A stretch of DNA of 64,000 nucleotides from an alpha proteobacterium U9-1i (GTDB taxonomy: Bacteria > Pseudomonadota > Alphaproteobacteria > Caulobacterales > Aquidulcibacteraceae): positions 1,612,001 to 1,676,000 of the forward strand of contig BBSY01000002.1 of the NCBI GenBank assembly GCA_000974665.1, written 5' to 3'. Within the stretch, counting starts at the first letter, position 1; each line of letters opens with the position of its first letter. Position numbers and translations under genes: made by a program. Of the stretch, positions 49,010-58,657 are shown piece by piece. The notes under the pieces were generated by a model. That model saw only the letters and a list, made by a program, of their open reading frames with translations. It was not told where the DNA came from and made no database searches.

Positions 49010-50382
49010 GCCGGAAACCTCTGCTTCAGCACACGGAACGAGGCGCGCAAAGCTTGAGCGTCGCCGCCGAACGGGCGCGCGGGGCGTTCCTTGGGGCTCC
49101 AGGCGAAAATGTCGAAATGCGCCCACGCCGGCGCGGTCACGAAGCGGCGCAAGAACAGCGCGCCATAGATCGAGCCAGCGAATGCGCCATCGCCAGTATT
49201 CTTGAGATCGGCGATCGGTGAATCCATTTCGCCTTCGTACGCGTCCCACATCGGCAAACGCCAAATCGGATCACACATCTCGCGTGACGCGGCGGCGAGA
49301 TCAGATGCCAGGGTTTCGTCGTCGGTATAGAAGGGCGGAATGTCGGGCCCCAACGCCGTTCGCGCAGCGCCCGTCAGTGTGGCGTAATCAAGCATAAGCG
49401 TTGGCTGATCCTCGCTCGCTCGCGCGAGCGCGTCGGCCAGGATCAGCCGTCCCTCAGCGTCGGTGTTGTCGATCTCGACCGTCAGGCCCTTACGGCTCTT
49501 GATAATATCGCCGGGCCTGAAGGCGTCGCCGGAGATTGAATTTTCGACCACCGGTGTGAACACGTCCAGCCGGGCCGGAAGCTTTGCGTCCATCACCATC
49601 TGCGCCAGCGCCAGCGCGTGCGCCGCGCCGCCCATATCCTTCTTCATCATCCGCATGCCGGACGATGGCTTGATGTCGAGGCCGCCGGTATCGAACGTCA
49701 CGCCTTTGCCGATGATCGCGACACGCGGCTTGGACGGATCGCCCCAGCCGATATGCAGCAAGCGTGGCGCTTCTTTCGCGGCCCGTCCCACGGCGTGGAT
49801 CAGCGGGTAATTCTGCGCCAGCAACGCATCGCCTACGATTGCGGAAAAATCCGCGTCGCCGGCGCGCGCGACGCCTTCGGCGGCGGCGTGCAATGCCTCC
49901 GGCCCCATGTCGTTGGTCGGCGTGTTGACGAGGTCACGCGCAAGCCACGCCGCTGAAACGATGCGGCTGGCTTCGCCCATGTCTGCGCCGTCGGGAACCA
50001 CGAGGCGCGGGGCGGGGCGCTTGCGCTTCTTGTAGCGGTCGAACGCATAGGCCCCGAGGCCCCAGGCGGTGGCGATCAACGTAGCGCTGAACTCCCGAGG
50101 CGCTGAGCCGATGGCGTAGTCGCCGGCGGGCAGGTTCTGCGCCAGCGATCCCATCGTCATGGCGTTGGCCTTGTCGCCAACGCCGAACAGCACGCGCTCT
50201 ATCGACCCATCCGTCGCCGGGACAAGCAAAATGCGCCCGCCTTGCGCGGCGAAATCGTGCGCGGCGGCCAGCCGCTTCAGGGTTTCGGCGCGGCCTTCGA
50301 TCCATTGCGCCCATTCATGGGTTCGAAGCGCGTGGATGGGCGTCGCGGCGTGGCCGCTGGTGAGAAAGGGGAGACTCGTCAT
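49006..50382 (-). CDS. M17 family leucyl aminopeptidase
   Basis: A 458-residue aminopeptidase. VAIIGKGVTFDTGGLDIKP holds the first metal and catalytic lysine, KKDMGGAA the second, and IDNTDAEGRLILADALA is the M17 signature. It removes N-terminal residues from peptides in the cytoplasm. I choose ATG 50382; ATG 50400 is also in frame and neither has a clear RBS. It overlaps the convergent M23 gene by 4 bp. Confidence 0.9.
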   Translation of the reverse strand: MTSLPFLTSGHAATPIHALRTHEWAQWIEGRAETLKRLAAAHDFAAQGGRILLVPATDGSIERVLFGVGDKANAMTMGSLAQNLPAGDYAIGSAPREFSATLIATAWGLGAYAFDRYKKRKRPAPRLVVPDGADMGEASRIVSAAWLARDLVNTPTNDMGPEALHAAAEGVARAGDADFSAIVGDALLAQNYPLIHAVGRAAKEAPRLLHIGWGDPSKPRVAIIGKGVTFDTGGLDIKPSSGMRMMKKDMGGAAHALALAQMVMDAKLPARLDVFTPVVENSISGDAFRPGDIIKSRKGLTVEIDNTDAEGRLILADALARASEDQPTLMLDYATLTGAARTALGPDIPPFYTDDETLASDLAAASREMCDPIWRLPMWDAYEGEMDSPIADLKNTGDGAFAGSIYGALFLRRFVTAPAWAHFDIFAWSPKERPARPFGGDAQALRASFRVLKQRFPA

Positions 50383-50459
50383 GGAGGCAATATAGGCCAT
50401 TAGGGCTTTGTTGAGCATGCATGAGTTAGTTTTGCGCACTCATTAGGGTTTTGTTCACC

Positions 50460-51254
50460 ATGTCCCGACTGCCCGCTACGCTCTTGGCTCTCTCGGCGCT
50501 TGCCGCCTGCGCCACCACGGGAGAAGGGGCCGCCGATCAGGCGGCCGCGAGCCAAGCCGCAACATCGGCCCGGCCGCAACACATTGACCGCGAAGCTCGC
50601 GAGCGCATCACCCGCGCCGACATGCTGACGCAAATGGCGTTCTGGGCGGGGGAGTACAACGCGTTCCCGAATGATCTCGAAGCCGCGCGCCGGTTTTCAG
50701 ATTCCTTGCGCAAAGGCGGCCGCGCCGAGCGCGCCGCGCAAGTCGCCAACGACGCGCTGGCCCGTTTCCCGGACGATCAGCCGCTTCTCTACACGCTGGG
50801 CGTTTCGCAACTCGCGGCGCAAAAGCCGCAAGAGGCGTTGCGTCCACTCGCACTCGTTGCGCAGGCCGATCCGCAAAATTGGCGCACACGCTCCGCCTTG
50901 GGTGCGGCGCTCGATCAACTGGGCCGCTACGACGACGCGCGCCGCGCCTACCAGGAAGCGTTGGCGATCCATCCCGACGATCCGGGCGTGCTCACCAATC
51001 TCGGTGTCTCGCACTTGATGTCAGGCGACGCCGAGGGTGCGGAGCCCATTCTGCGCCAAGCTGCCGCCCTGCCGCAGGCGCCGCCGGAGGCCCGCGCCAA
51101 CCTTGCAATCGCACTCGCGCTCGCCGGCCGTTTTCAGGAGGCCGAGCAATTGCAGCGCGTGGACCTGCCGCCCGCGCAAGCGCAGGCGAACGTCACTTAT
51201 CTGCGCGGCCTGCTCAGCGATCCGCGCCGCTGGGGCGACTTGAACGCGCGCTGA
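50460..51254 (+). CDS. tadD: TadD-like TPR lipoprotein
   Basis: A 264-residue lipoprotein with lipobox ALAACA and tetratricopeptide repeats over residues 90-220 (DDQPLLYTLGVSQLAAQKPQ, YDDARRAYQEALAIHPDD). TadD is the pilotin-like outer-membrane component of the Tad secretion machine. It is separated from the rest of the locus and runs towards tadC, so it needs its own promoter in the 77 bp before the divergent M17 gene. ATG 50460 is the start. Confidence 0.82.
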   Translation: MSRLPATLLALSALAACATTGEGAADQAAASQAATSARPQHIDREARERITRADMLTQMAFWAGEYNAFPNDLEAARRFSDSLRKGGRAERAAQVANDALARFPDDQPLLYTLGVSQLAAQKPQEALRPLALVAQADPQNWRTRSALGAALDQLGRYDDARRAYQEALAIHPDDPGVLTNLGVSHLMSGDAEGAEPILRQAAALPQAPPEARANLAIALALAGRFQEAEQLQRVDLPPAQAQANVTYLRGLLSDPRRWGDLNAR

Positions 51255-51309
51255 ACTGGTCGCGCGCACAGCCACCAACGCAAATTTCAATGAAGCTTTC
51301 AGACGGCGC

Positions 51310-52284
51310 TTAGTTGCGCGCCATCGTATCCTGGATCTGAATGATCGCCGGGCCGATGATGACGGCGAACAGCACGGGCAGGAAGAACAGGATCAGCGGC
51401 ACCGTGAGCTTTGGCGGCAAGGACGCGGCCTTCTTCTCCGCTTCCGACAACCGCATGTCACGATTTTCCTTCGCCATCACGCGCAGGGCGTTGCCCACGG
51501 GCGTTCCGTACTTCTCCGCCTGCGTCAGCGCCATCGCGACGGACTTCACGCCCGCGTGGTTCGTGCGCCGCGCCAGGTTCTCATACGCTTGTCTGCGCTC
51601 GGGCAAGTAGGACAGTTCGGCTGTCGTCAGCTGAAACTCTTCCGCGAGTTCAACCGAGGCCGTAGCGATCTCCTGACCGACGCGCTGCAGCGCCATTTCG
51701 ACGGACATACCCGCTTCGACGCAGATCAGCATCATGTCGAGGCTGTCAGGAAACGCCTGCATAATCTTGTCGCGTCGGTTCTGCGCGAGGTTCACGAGAT
51801 AGATGCCCGGCGCATAAAAGCCGAAGGCGACAGCGCCCACGACAGCGGCGAGTTTCATCTGGAACGTGATGTCGGTGACGATCAGCCCGACGTAAAAGAA
51901 CGCCACGATGCCGAACGCGATCGGCAATGCGGCGCGGTAGAAATAGAACATCGTCTGCGCCGCGTGACCGCGGAGGCCGGCGCGAACCAGCTTCTCGGCC
52001 AATGTGTCGTCAGCCAACGCCTTCTGCAGATTGAGCCGATCAACAAGGCTCTTCGCGAGTTGGTTTGCGTCCTTGTGCTGCAAGCCGCCCGTGCCCTTGG
52101 CCATGTCGGCGCGGCTCTTCTTACGCAGCTCTTCGCGTTTCTTGGCGACTTCCTTCAGCCGGGCGCCGAGCTGGTTGTCCGCCAGCATCGGCGAAGCGAG
52201 CGTCACAACCGTCGCGAAGCACGCCACCGCCGCAAGGCCTGCGGCGATGTTTGCAGGGTCGGTGACGTCGTCAATCCAGCTCAT
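51310..52284 (-). CDS. tadC: Tad pilus inner membrane protein TadC
   Basis: A 324-residue T2SF-domain protein. SRADMAKGTGGLQ and LAKSLVDRLNLQKALADD precede the first helices, and DSLDMMLICVEAGMSVEMAL is the T2SF signature; YGTPVGNALRVMAKENRDMR and a terminal hydrophobic helix follow. It forms the inner membrane platform with TadB. Last gene of the minus-strand Tad operon. Confidence 0.92.
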   Translation of the reverse strand: MSWIDDVTDPANIAAGLAAVACFATVVTLASPMLADNQLGARLKEVAKKREELRKKSRADMAKGTGGLQHKDANQLAKSLVDRLNLQKALADDTLAEKLVRAGLRGHAAQTMFYFYRAALPIAFGIVAFFYVGLIVTDITFQMKLAAVVGAVAFGFYAPGIYLVNLAQNRRDKIMQAFPDSLDMMLICVEAGMSVEMALQRVGQEIATASVELAEEFQLTTAELSYLPERRQAYENLARRTNHAGVKSVAMALTQAEKYGTPVGNALRVMAKENRDMRLSEAEKKAASLPPKLTVPLILFFLPVLFAVIIGPAIIQIQDTMARN

Positions 52285-52294
52285 GGTCCCCGCC

Positions 52295-53275
52295 TCAGAA
52301 TTTAAAGTTGACCATTTTTTGCATGATGGTCACGCCAACCGTCATCATCGTGGCGGCGCCCAGCAGGATGAGATTGCCGCGCGGGTCGGTGAACAGGATC
52401 ATGATGTAGTCGGGCTTCGTGAGATACACGAGCAACATAACGATGAAGGGCAGGGCGCCGATGATCATCGCCGAAGCCTGAGCTTCCGACGTCAACGCTT
52501 TCACCTTCTCCTTCATCATTTTGCGCGCACGCAACACGGTCGAGAGGTTGCCCAGCGATTCCGACAGATTGCCGCCGGTCTTTTGCTGGATCACCAGCAC
52601 GATCGAGAAGAAGTTCACTTCCGCCAGCGGCGTGCGCTCATACAATTTTGCCAGCGCTTGATCGAGCGGCACGCCCATGGCCATCGCATCGGTGAGGCTC
52701 TGGAATTCGCTGCGCAGCGGCTCGGGGCTGTCGGCGGCGATGATGCGCATGCATTGATTGAGCGGCAGGCCGGATTTCACGCCGCGCACGATCACGTCGA
52801 TGGCGTCAGCAAGCTGCGATTGGAACTTCTTCTGCCGCCCGGACACCTTCATGCCGATGAACCACAGCGGCAGGCCAAACGTGCCAATGAAGAAACCGCC
52901 AGCCGCGCCGAACAATCCCTTTTGCACGATCAGGCCGATGAGCGCGAGCACAAGGCCGACGCCAACCGCGATCATCCAATAGACCGGCAGCGAGATCTGA
53001 ATGCCCGCTTGGGCCAGTTTGCCTTTGATGGAGAGGCGGCGCTTGCGCGCTTCCTTCTCGCTCATCGTGAGCGTCTTCAGCGCATCTTGCGTGTTTTGCT
53101 TGCGCTTCAAGGTGGCGGCGTCGACGACGTTTTTGCGTCGATCGGTCTTTCCGCCGGCAACCGCGCTGACGCGCTTTTTTGACGTCGTTGGGCCTTGGCC
53201 TTGGCCCGCGAACGCGAGCCCTACGCCGCCAATCGCTACCACCGCGAGAACGCCTGCGATGAGTGTCGGATCCAT
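52295..53275 (-). CDS. tadB: Tad pilus inner membrane protein TadB
   Basis: A 326-residue T2SF-domain protein. An N-terminal helix (AGVLAVVAIGGVGLAFAG) is followed by a basic linker with KKRVSAVAGGKTDRRK, two helices, then the conserved LADAIDVIVRGVKSGLPLNQ and QQKTGGNLSESLGNLSTVLRAR, and a C-terminal helix pair. It builds the pilus assembly platform with TadC. Its ATG shares one base with the cpaF stop; tadC follows after 10 bp. Confidence 0.93.
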   Translation of the reverse strand: MDPTLIAGVLAVVAIGGVGLAFAGQGQGPTTSKKRVSAVAGGKTDRRKNVVDAATLKRKQNTQDALKTLTMSEKEARKRRLSIKGKLAQAGIQISLPVYWMIAVGVGLVLALIGLIVQKGLFGAAGGFFIGTFGLPLWFIGMKVSGRQKKFQSQLADAIDVIVRGVKSGLPLNQCMRIIAADSPEPLRSEFQSLTDAMAMGVPLDQALAKLYERTPLAEVNFFSIVLVIQQKTGGNLSESLGNLSTVLRARKMMKEKVKALTSEAQASAMIIGALPFIVMLLVYLTKPDYIMILFTDPRGNLILLGAATMMTVGVTIMQKMVNFKF

Positions 53276-54771
53276 CAGGCGCGCTCCGCTTCGTCGAGGG
53301 CGAGGGCGAGCTCCTTCTCAAGGCCGAAATAGCGCGCCCGTTCCCAAAAGCGCGGCCGGCCGACGCCGGTAGAGCGATGGCGGCCAACGATGCGCCCGTT
53401 TTGATCTTCGCCTTGCACTTCGTAGAGCAACAAATCCTGGGTAACGATCGTCTCGCCTTCGAGGCCGAGCACTTCGGTAATGTGCGTGATGCGGCGCGAG
53501 CCATCGCGCAAGCGTGCGGCTTGGATCACGACGTCGACGGCGGCGACGACGATCTCGCGGATGGTTTTCGCCGGCAGCGAAAAGCCGCCCATCGTGATCA
53601 TGGATTCCAAACGTGAGAGCGCTTCGCGCGGCGTATTGGCGTGCAGCGTTCCCATCGAGCCGTCGTGACCCGTGTTCATGGCTTGCAGCAAGTCGAACGC
53701 CTCGCTGCCGCGGACTTCGCCGACGATGATCCGCTCGGGGCGCATACGCAGGCAGTTCTTGACCAGATCGCGCATCGTTACCGCGCCAGAGCCTTCGAGG
53801 TTCGGCGGGCGCGTTTCCAGGCGCACCACGTGCGGCTGCTGCAATTGCAATTCGGCAGCGTCTTCGCAGGTGATGACGCGCTCTGTCGGATCGATGAACG
53901 CCGTCAACGTGTTGAGCAACGTCGTCTTGCCAGAGCCGGTGCCGCCGGAGATCAGGATATTGGCGCGGCAGGCGCCTATGATTTGCAGGATTTTCGCGCC
54001 AGCCGGTGAGATCGAGCCGTACTCCACCAGATTGGAGAGCTTCAGCTTGTCCTTTTTGAACTTCCGGATGGTGAGCGTAGGGCCATCGATCGCCAGCGGC
54101 GGCACGATGGCGTTGACGCGTGAGCCGTCGGGCAAGCGCGCGTCGCAAATCGGCGAGCTTTCATCAACGCGTCGGCCAACCTGGCTGACGATGCGTTGGC
54201 AGATGTTCATCAACTGGCCGTTGTCGCGAAAGCGTACGCCGGTCTTGGAGATTTTGCCGTTGACTTCAATGAACACGGCGTTCGCGCCATTGACCATGAT
54301 GTCGGCGATGTCGTCGCGCGCCAACAGAGGCTCAAGCGGCCCATAGCCCAGCACGTCGTTGCAGATGTCGTCGAGCAGGGCCTCCTGCTCGGCGATCGAC
54401 ATGACGACGTTCTTGATCGAGATGATCTCGGCGACGATGTCGCGAATTTCGTCACGCGCACTCTCGGCATCGAGCTGCGCGAGCTGCGTCAAGTCGATGG
54501 TTTCGATCAGCGCGTTGAAGATCGTCGACTTGACGCGATAATACGATTCCGAACGGTATTCCGCCTGCTCTGGTGCTGGCTCGCTCGGCTGCATGCGTTG
54601 CGCCGCCGTCTGCGGCGGAGGCTGCGTCGGCGCTTTAGCGGGAGCGGGCGCCGGCGCAGGCTTTACGCCAACGGCCGATTGAACGCGTGCAGCCGGTGGC
54701 GGCGCCGCGGCAGCGGCGGGAGCCGGCCTCGGCGTCGTAGGCGCGTCACCAAGACTGCGTTTTCCGAACAT
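53275..54771 (-). CDS. cpaF: Tad pilus assembly ATPase CpaF/TadA
   Basis: A 498-residue secretion ATPase. The N-terminal 90 residues are Pro/Ala-rich. LISGGTGSGKTTLLNTLTAF is the Walker A motif (about residues 280-290), ITCEDAAELQLQQPHVVRLE the Asp box, GEVRGSEAFDLLQAMNTGHDGS the Walker B and His box. It powers Flp pilus extension and retraction. It starts at ATG 54771, 10 bp after cpaE. Confidence 0.95.
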   Translation of the reverse strand: MFGKRSLGDAPTTPRPAPAAAAAPPPAARVQSAVGVKPAPAPAPAKAPTQPPPQTAAQRMQPSEPAPEQAEYRSESYYRVKSTIFNALIETIDLTQLAQLDAESARDEIRDIVAEIISIKNVVMSIAEQEALLDDICNDVLGYGPLEPLLARDDIADIMVNGANAVFIEVNGKISKTGVRFRDNGQLMNICQRIVSQVGRRVDESSPICDARLPDGSRVNAIVPPLAIDGPTLTIRKFKKDKLKLSNLVEYGSISPAGAKILQIIGACRANILISGGTGSGKTTLLNTLTAFIDPTERVITCEDAAELQLQQPHVVRLETRPPNLEGSGAVTMRDLVKNCLRMRPERIIVGEVRGSEAFDLLQAMNTGHDGSMGTLHANTPREALSRLESMITMGGFSLPAKTIREIVVAAVDVVIQAARLRDGSRRITHITEVLGLEGETIVTQDLLLYEVQGEDQNGRIVGRHRSTGVGRPRFWERARYFGLEKELALALDEAERA

Positions 54772-54781
54772 TCAATCAGCC

Positions 54782-56227
54782 TCAGCGTTTCAAGAATGGG
54801 ATCTTGGAAGCGAGAGACGATTTCTTCGGCTCAGGCAGTTTGCGTCCCGTCACGGACGAAGCAAGCGCGTCGACAGTCATCGCGCCCTTTGACAGCGGCG
54901 CGACTTCACCCAGCATCTGGCCGTTGTTCGCGGCCATGCCGTAGAGAGCCGGATCGAACGCGAATTGCGCGATTGGATCGGCGCCCAACGCTTCAGCGAA
55001 ATCCTTGAACGGAATTTCCGGCCGCTTCGGCACGCCGACCATGGAGAGAATGACGCCCGGCGATTGATCGTAGGGGCGGGTGGCTTTCAACAGGTCCAGG
55101 ATGTTCTTCGTGTTGCGCAGCGACGCGAGGTCGGGCCCGGCGACGATCATCACTTCGTCGGACGCCAGCAGTGTCTGTTTCACCCACGTCGTCCAGATGT
55201 GAGGCAGATCGAGCACCACAAACGGGCTTGTGCGGCGAACGCGGTCGATCACCAACTCGAACGCCGACGGATCAAGCTCAAACTCGCGCTCCAAGGTCGC
55301 TGGAGCAGTCAGCATTTGCAGGCGCTGCGTTTGCTTCGTGGTGACGCGCTCCAGGAACACGTCGTCGACGCGATCTGGCGCGAGCAGCGCATCGGCGATC
55401 GATTGCTGCGGGTCTTGGTTGAAGTCGAGCGCGGCCGTGCCAAACGAAAGGTCGAGATCGAGCAGGGTCGCGCCAGCTTCGTGGCGTTCGGCGATCGACC
55501 AAGCGAGGTTGTGCGCCACGGTCGATGCGCCGACGCCCCCGCGCGCGCCGATCACCGAGATGACGCGGCCCGCGAACGGTTTGTCCGGATTGACGTAGAG
55601 CCCGCAAATCGTGCGGATGAGGTCCACCGGCTGCATCGGCGGCACGATGTATTCGCTCACGCCGCGCGCCATCAGCTCGCGGAAGAGGCGGATATCGTTC
55701 ACCGCGCCGATGATGACGACTTTGGTGCCTTCCTCCATCACCTCGGCCAAGCGATCGAGGTGATGCAGCATCACCGGGCCCTGCATCATCGTATCCAGGA
55801 TGAGCAGGTTGGGGCTGGCTTGCGTGGCGAAACGGGTGATGGCGGCCTCTATGCCGCCGTGGTCCACCGTAATTTCCGCACGCGCCATACGCCGATCGGC
55901 GATGATGCCAGAGACGATGTCGGCCACGTCCGGGCGATCACAACTGGCGTGGATCGTGATGCGCGGCACCGGCTGTTCAGTGGTGCGCGCGTCATGCGGC
56001 ACAGCCAACGGGATCGGCGCGGGCGCTGCAGGGCCGTCGAGGCTGAACGGATCGTCGCCCGTCAGCGAGAAGGCGGTTGAGCCGCCGGCTGGCGCTTCGC
56101 CCATATCGTCGAACGGCGGGAGTTCAGCTTGCACCAAGTCGCCAGCGGCGAAGGTTTCATCCTCTTCGAGAACGAAATCCTCCTCGTCGGCGAGGCTCCA
56201 AGCTTGTTCAGGACCGGGATGCGTCAT
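54782..56227 (-). CDS. cpaE: CpaE-like pilus assembly ATPase
   Basis: A 481-residue protein. The N-terminal 100 residues are acidic and disordered; a receiver-like domain is followed by a MinD/ParA-type ATPase. VIGARGGVGASTVAHNLAW is a deviant P-loop lacking the usual final lysine-threonine, typical of CpaE, and LLDLDLSFGTAALDFN and VVLDLPHIWTTWVKQTL follow. CpaE sets the polar position of the pilus machine. C-terminal KSSLASKIPFLKR is basic. Confidence 0.93.
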   Translation of the reverse strand: MTHPGPEQAWSLADEEDFVLEEDETFAAGDLVQAELPPFDDMGEAPAGGSTAFSLTGDDPFSLDGPAAPAPIPLAVPHDARTTEQPVPRITIHASCDRPDVADIVSGIIADRRMARAEITVDHGGIEAAITRFATQASPNLLILDTMMQGPVMLHHLDRLAEVMEEGTKVVIIGAVNDIRLFRELMARGVSEYIVPPMQPVDLIRTICGLYVNPDKPFAGRVISVIGARGGVGASTVAHNLAWSIAERHEAGATLLDLDLSFGTAALDFNQDPQQSIADALLAPDRVDDVFLERVTTKQTQRLQMLTAPATLEREFELDPSAFELVIDRVRRTSPFVVLDLPHIWTTWVKQTLLASDEVMIVAGPDLASLRNTKNILDLLKATRPYDQSPGVILSMVGVPKRPEIPFKDFAEALGADPIAQFAFDPALYGMAANNGQMLGEVAPLSKGAMTVDALASSVTGRKLPEPKKSSLASKIPFLKR

Positions 56228-56237
56228 GGGGCGATCC

Positions 56238-56942
56238 TCAGTTGTTGGCCACGGTGGAGACGGCGGCGCGTTCGTCGGCGCTGCGTTCGGCGTGCGTTGG
56301 TCGGCCGTTGCGATAATTGTCCATCACCACGGTGCGGCGTCCGGAATCGCGGGCGGTTTCGCCACGAGGCCGTAGCAGATCATGAGGATCTTCCAGCATG
56401 GCCGCGAGATTGGCCTGCGTCGCGCAGCCGAAGCTCGCCCACGGCTGGTTGTTGCTTTGATGGGCGAGGTCCTGCTCCCACAGCGGCGCGCATTCCGGCG
56501 CTTGCGCCTCATAGCGCGTGAACGTCACGACGATTGGCGCCTCAGCGACGCCGGAAGCGTCATATGTCGACGCGGCGATCGCGGCGTAAGGCACGCCAGC
56601 TTCCGTCAGCGCCAAGCGCGTTTCGTGCGCGATCAAAGCGGCCGCGTCGGCGTTCGCAGCGCCAGATGGCGTTGAGAGCACCATCGCGCCGTGGCCGTAG
56701 CGCAGATAGCCTCCGACGAAATCCTCAATGGCGGCGTGCGAAGCGGGCGCGAGCGCCACATCACCCGTGCCAACACCGATGGCGATGCGCTCGTTGACTT
56801 GCTCGACGCCAATCGTGTGCCGATCGGCGGCGCTGGCGACAGGATTGCCTGGATCGGGCGTAGGCACGCTTTGGCAGGCGGCGAGTGCGCCGAGGCCGAG
56901 CAACATAGTGGTGAGGCGGGGCGTCATGGGCGTTTTCCTCAT
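56238..56942 (-). CDS. cpaD: CpaD family pilus lipoprotein
   Basis: A 234-residue lipoprotein: signal LGLGALAACQSVP (lipobox LAAC). The conserved CpaD core includes PASHAAIEDFVGGYLRYG, followed by a C-terminal NNQPWASFGCATQANLAAM and DLLRPRGETARDSGRR, which are diagnostic of the CpaD/TadX family. It sits with the CpaC secretin in the outer membrane. It overlaps cpaC by 4 bp (ATGA). Confidence 0.9.
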   Translation of the reverse strand: MRKTPMTPRLTTMLLGLGALAACQSVPTPDPGNPVASAADRHTIGVEQVNERIAIGVGTGDVALAPASHAAIEDFVGGYLRYGHGAMVLSTPSGAANADAAALIAHETRLALTEAGVPYAAIAASTYDASGVAEAPIVVTFTRYEAQAPECAPLWEQDLAHQSNNQPWASFGCATQANLAAMLEDPHDLLRPRGETARDSGRRTVVMDNYRNGRPTHAERSADERAAVSTVANN

Positions 56943-58657
56943 TCGATCACGTGGCCGTGCGGCCCCTGCAGCGTGCGGCGCTCGCCCGATTGGCTGGACG
57001 GCGCGCGATAGATGGAATTCAACCGGCCCGAGAGCAGGCTTTCGCCTTCGCTGGGGTTCATGAAGCCGTCCGCCGGCGTGCGGAGCTGATCTGGCGACGT
57101 TGGGCGCACCAGATACGGCGTCACGATGATGACGAGTTCGGTTTCGTTGTTGAGGAAGTCGCGCGACCGGAAGAGGGAGCCGATCACGGGCGTGTTCATC
57201 ACGCCCGGCACGCCTTCAAGCACGTGGCGCGCGCGTTCCTGGATCAAGCCGGCGAGCACAATGGAGCCGCCGGACGGCATTTCCAAAGTCGTCTCCGCAC
57301 GCCGCACTTGCAGCGCCGGAATGGTGATGCCGCGAATAACCGTCGTCGTGCCGTCCGGATTGCGGATCGGCACGTCGCCGGTGCTGATCGCGCCTTCCGA
57401 AGTAAGCTCGGAAACTTCGGTCGAAACCTTGAGCGAGATACGCCCACCGCTCATCACGACCGGCGTGAACGCCAAGCCAACGCCGAACGGCTTGAACTCG
57501 ACGCTAATCTCGCCGTCATCAGCCGACACCGGCACCGGGAATTCGCCGCCCGCGAGGAAGCGCGCGTTTTCGCCGGAGATCGCCGTGAGGTTCGGCTCGG
57601 CCAACACGCGCAGCAAGCCCGCGCGCTCGAACGCTTCGATCGTCGCGTCGGTGCGTTGATTGGTGCGCGCCGTCGCCGGGCCGCCAACTTCGCCGCCCGT
57701 GACCGGATCGCGCGCATAGCCGCCGATGCCGGCGTTCGCCGGATCGCTCGTGGCGCGCGGATCGAGGGCAGGGTTGAAGCGCGATGCGGGATAAACGATC
57801 GACGTCGGCTGCAGGATCGTCTCGGCGACGCCACCCGCAGCGCTCAAGCCGCCCATGATGCTGCCGTTCACCGAGTAGCCGTTGTCGGTCAGCACGTTGA
57901 AGAAGTCGTCTTCGCTGACGAGATTGTTGAGCATGTCCTCGTAATTGAGGTTGACCCCAAGCTGCCGCACCAAGGTGCGGCTCATCTCAACCACGCGCAC
58001 GCGCAGCTGCACCTGTTCGCTGCCTTCGACCTGGATCATATTGATGACGCGCGGTTCGTTGCCGCCCGGCTCGTTGGTGCCAGGCGCACGCGGACCGCCA
58101 GCAGGGGCGGTTTCCGCACCTTCGCCGCCGGCGATGCCGAGAAACGATAGCGCCAACACGTAAGCGCGATCGGCTTCCGCGGCCGTCCGCGCGGTTCCGG
58201 TGAGCACCACCGATGCGTTCATCGCTTCCGCGTGGATGCGCGAGTCCGGCGAATGCCGGCTCAGAAACTCGTTGAGCGGGCCGACGTCGGGCTCGACGCG
58301 GATTTCGACGTTGGCGATTTGCCGGCCGCTGGCGTCGAAGAAGAAGATGTTCGTTTGACCAAGTGCGCGTCCGATCACGTAAGCGCGGCGCGCCGTGCGC
58401 ACAGTCGCGTCCGCGACTTGCGGGTTCGACACCAGGATGTCGCGCGCCTCAGCCGGCAGGTCGATGATCGCCGACTTGCCGAACGGCAGCACGATAGACG
58501 CGGATTGCGAACCTCCGCCGCCGGCGCCGTTCGTGATACGCACGTTGGCCGGCGCGCTTGCCGGCTCGCTCTGCGCCCACGCGCCTGTAGGGGATAACGC
58601 GACCGCCGCCGAAATGGCGGCGGCGAGCGACCCACGCAATGCCCTATCGCCGCTCAT
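56939..58657 (-). CDS. cpaC: Tad pilus secretin CpaC/RcpA
   Basis: A 572-residue secretin. Signal peptide (AAAISAAVALSPTGAWAQ), then the pilus N-domain SASIVLPFGKSAIIDLPAEARDILVSNP, a BON-like segment with AEAMNASVVLTGTARTAAEAD, and the secretin core with VEMSRTLVRQLGVNL, VLAEPNLTAISGENARFLAGGEFPVP and SIVLAGLIQER. It forms the outer membrane pore for the Flp pilus. It overlaps cpaB and cpaD by 4 bp each. Confidence 0.95.
   Translation of the reverse strand: MSGDRALRGSLAAAISAAVALSPTGAWAQSEPASAPANVRITNGAGGGGSQSASIVLPFGKSAIIDLPAEARDILVSNPQVADATVRTARRAYVIGRALGQTNIFFFDASGRQIANVEIRVEPDVGPLNEFLSRHSPDSRIHAEAMNASVVLTGTARTAAEADRAYVLALSFLGIAGGEGAETAPAGGPRAPGTNEPGGNEPRVINMIQVEGSEQVQLRVRVVEMSRTLVRQLGVNLNYEDMLNNLVSEDDFFNVLTDNGYSVNGSIMGGLSAAGGVAETILQPTSIVYPASRFNPALDPRATSDPANAGIGGYARDPVTGGEVGGPATARTNQRTDATIEAFERAGLLRVLAEPNLTAISGENARFLAGGEFPVPVSADDGEISVEFKPFGVGLAFTPVVMSGGRISLKVSTEVSELTSEGAISTGDVPIRNPDGTTTVIRGITIPALQVRRAETTLEMPSGGSIVLAGLIQERARHVLEGVPGVMNTPVIGSLFRSRDFLNNETELVIIVTPYLVRPTSPDQLRTPADGFMNPSEGESLLSGRLNSIYRAPSSQSGERRTLQGPHGHVIE

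Noticed and set aside
52004-53182. Antisense frame of 392 codons opposite tadB/tadC
   Set aside because: No motifs, His/Arg/Gln-rich, and opposite to clear T2SF proteins.
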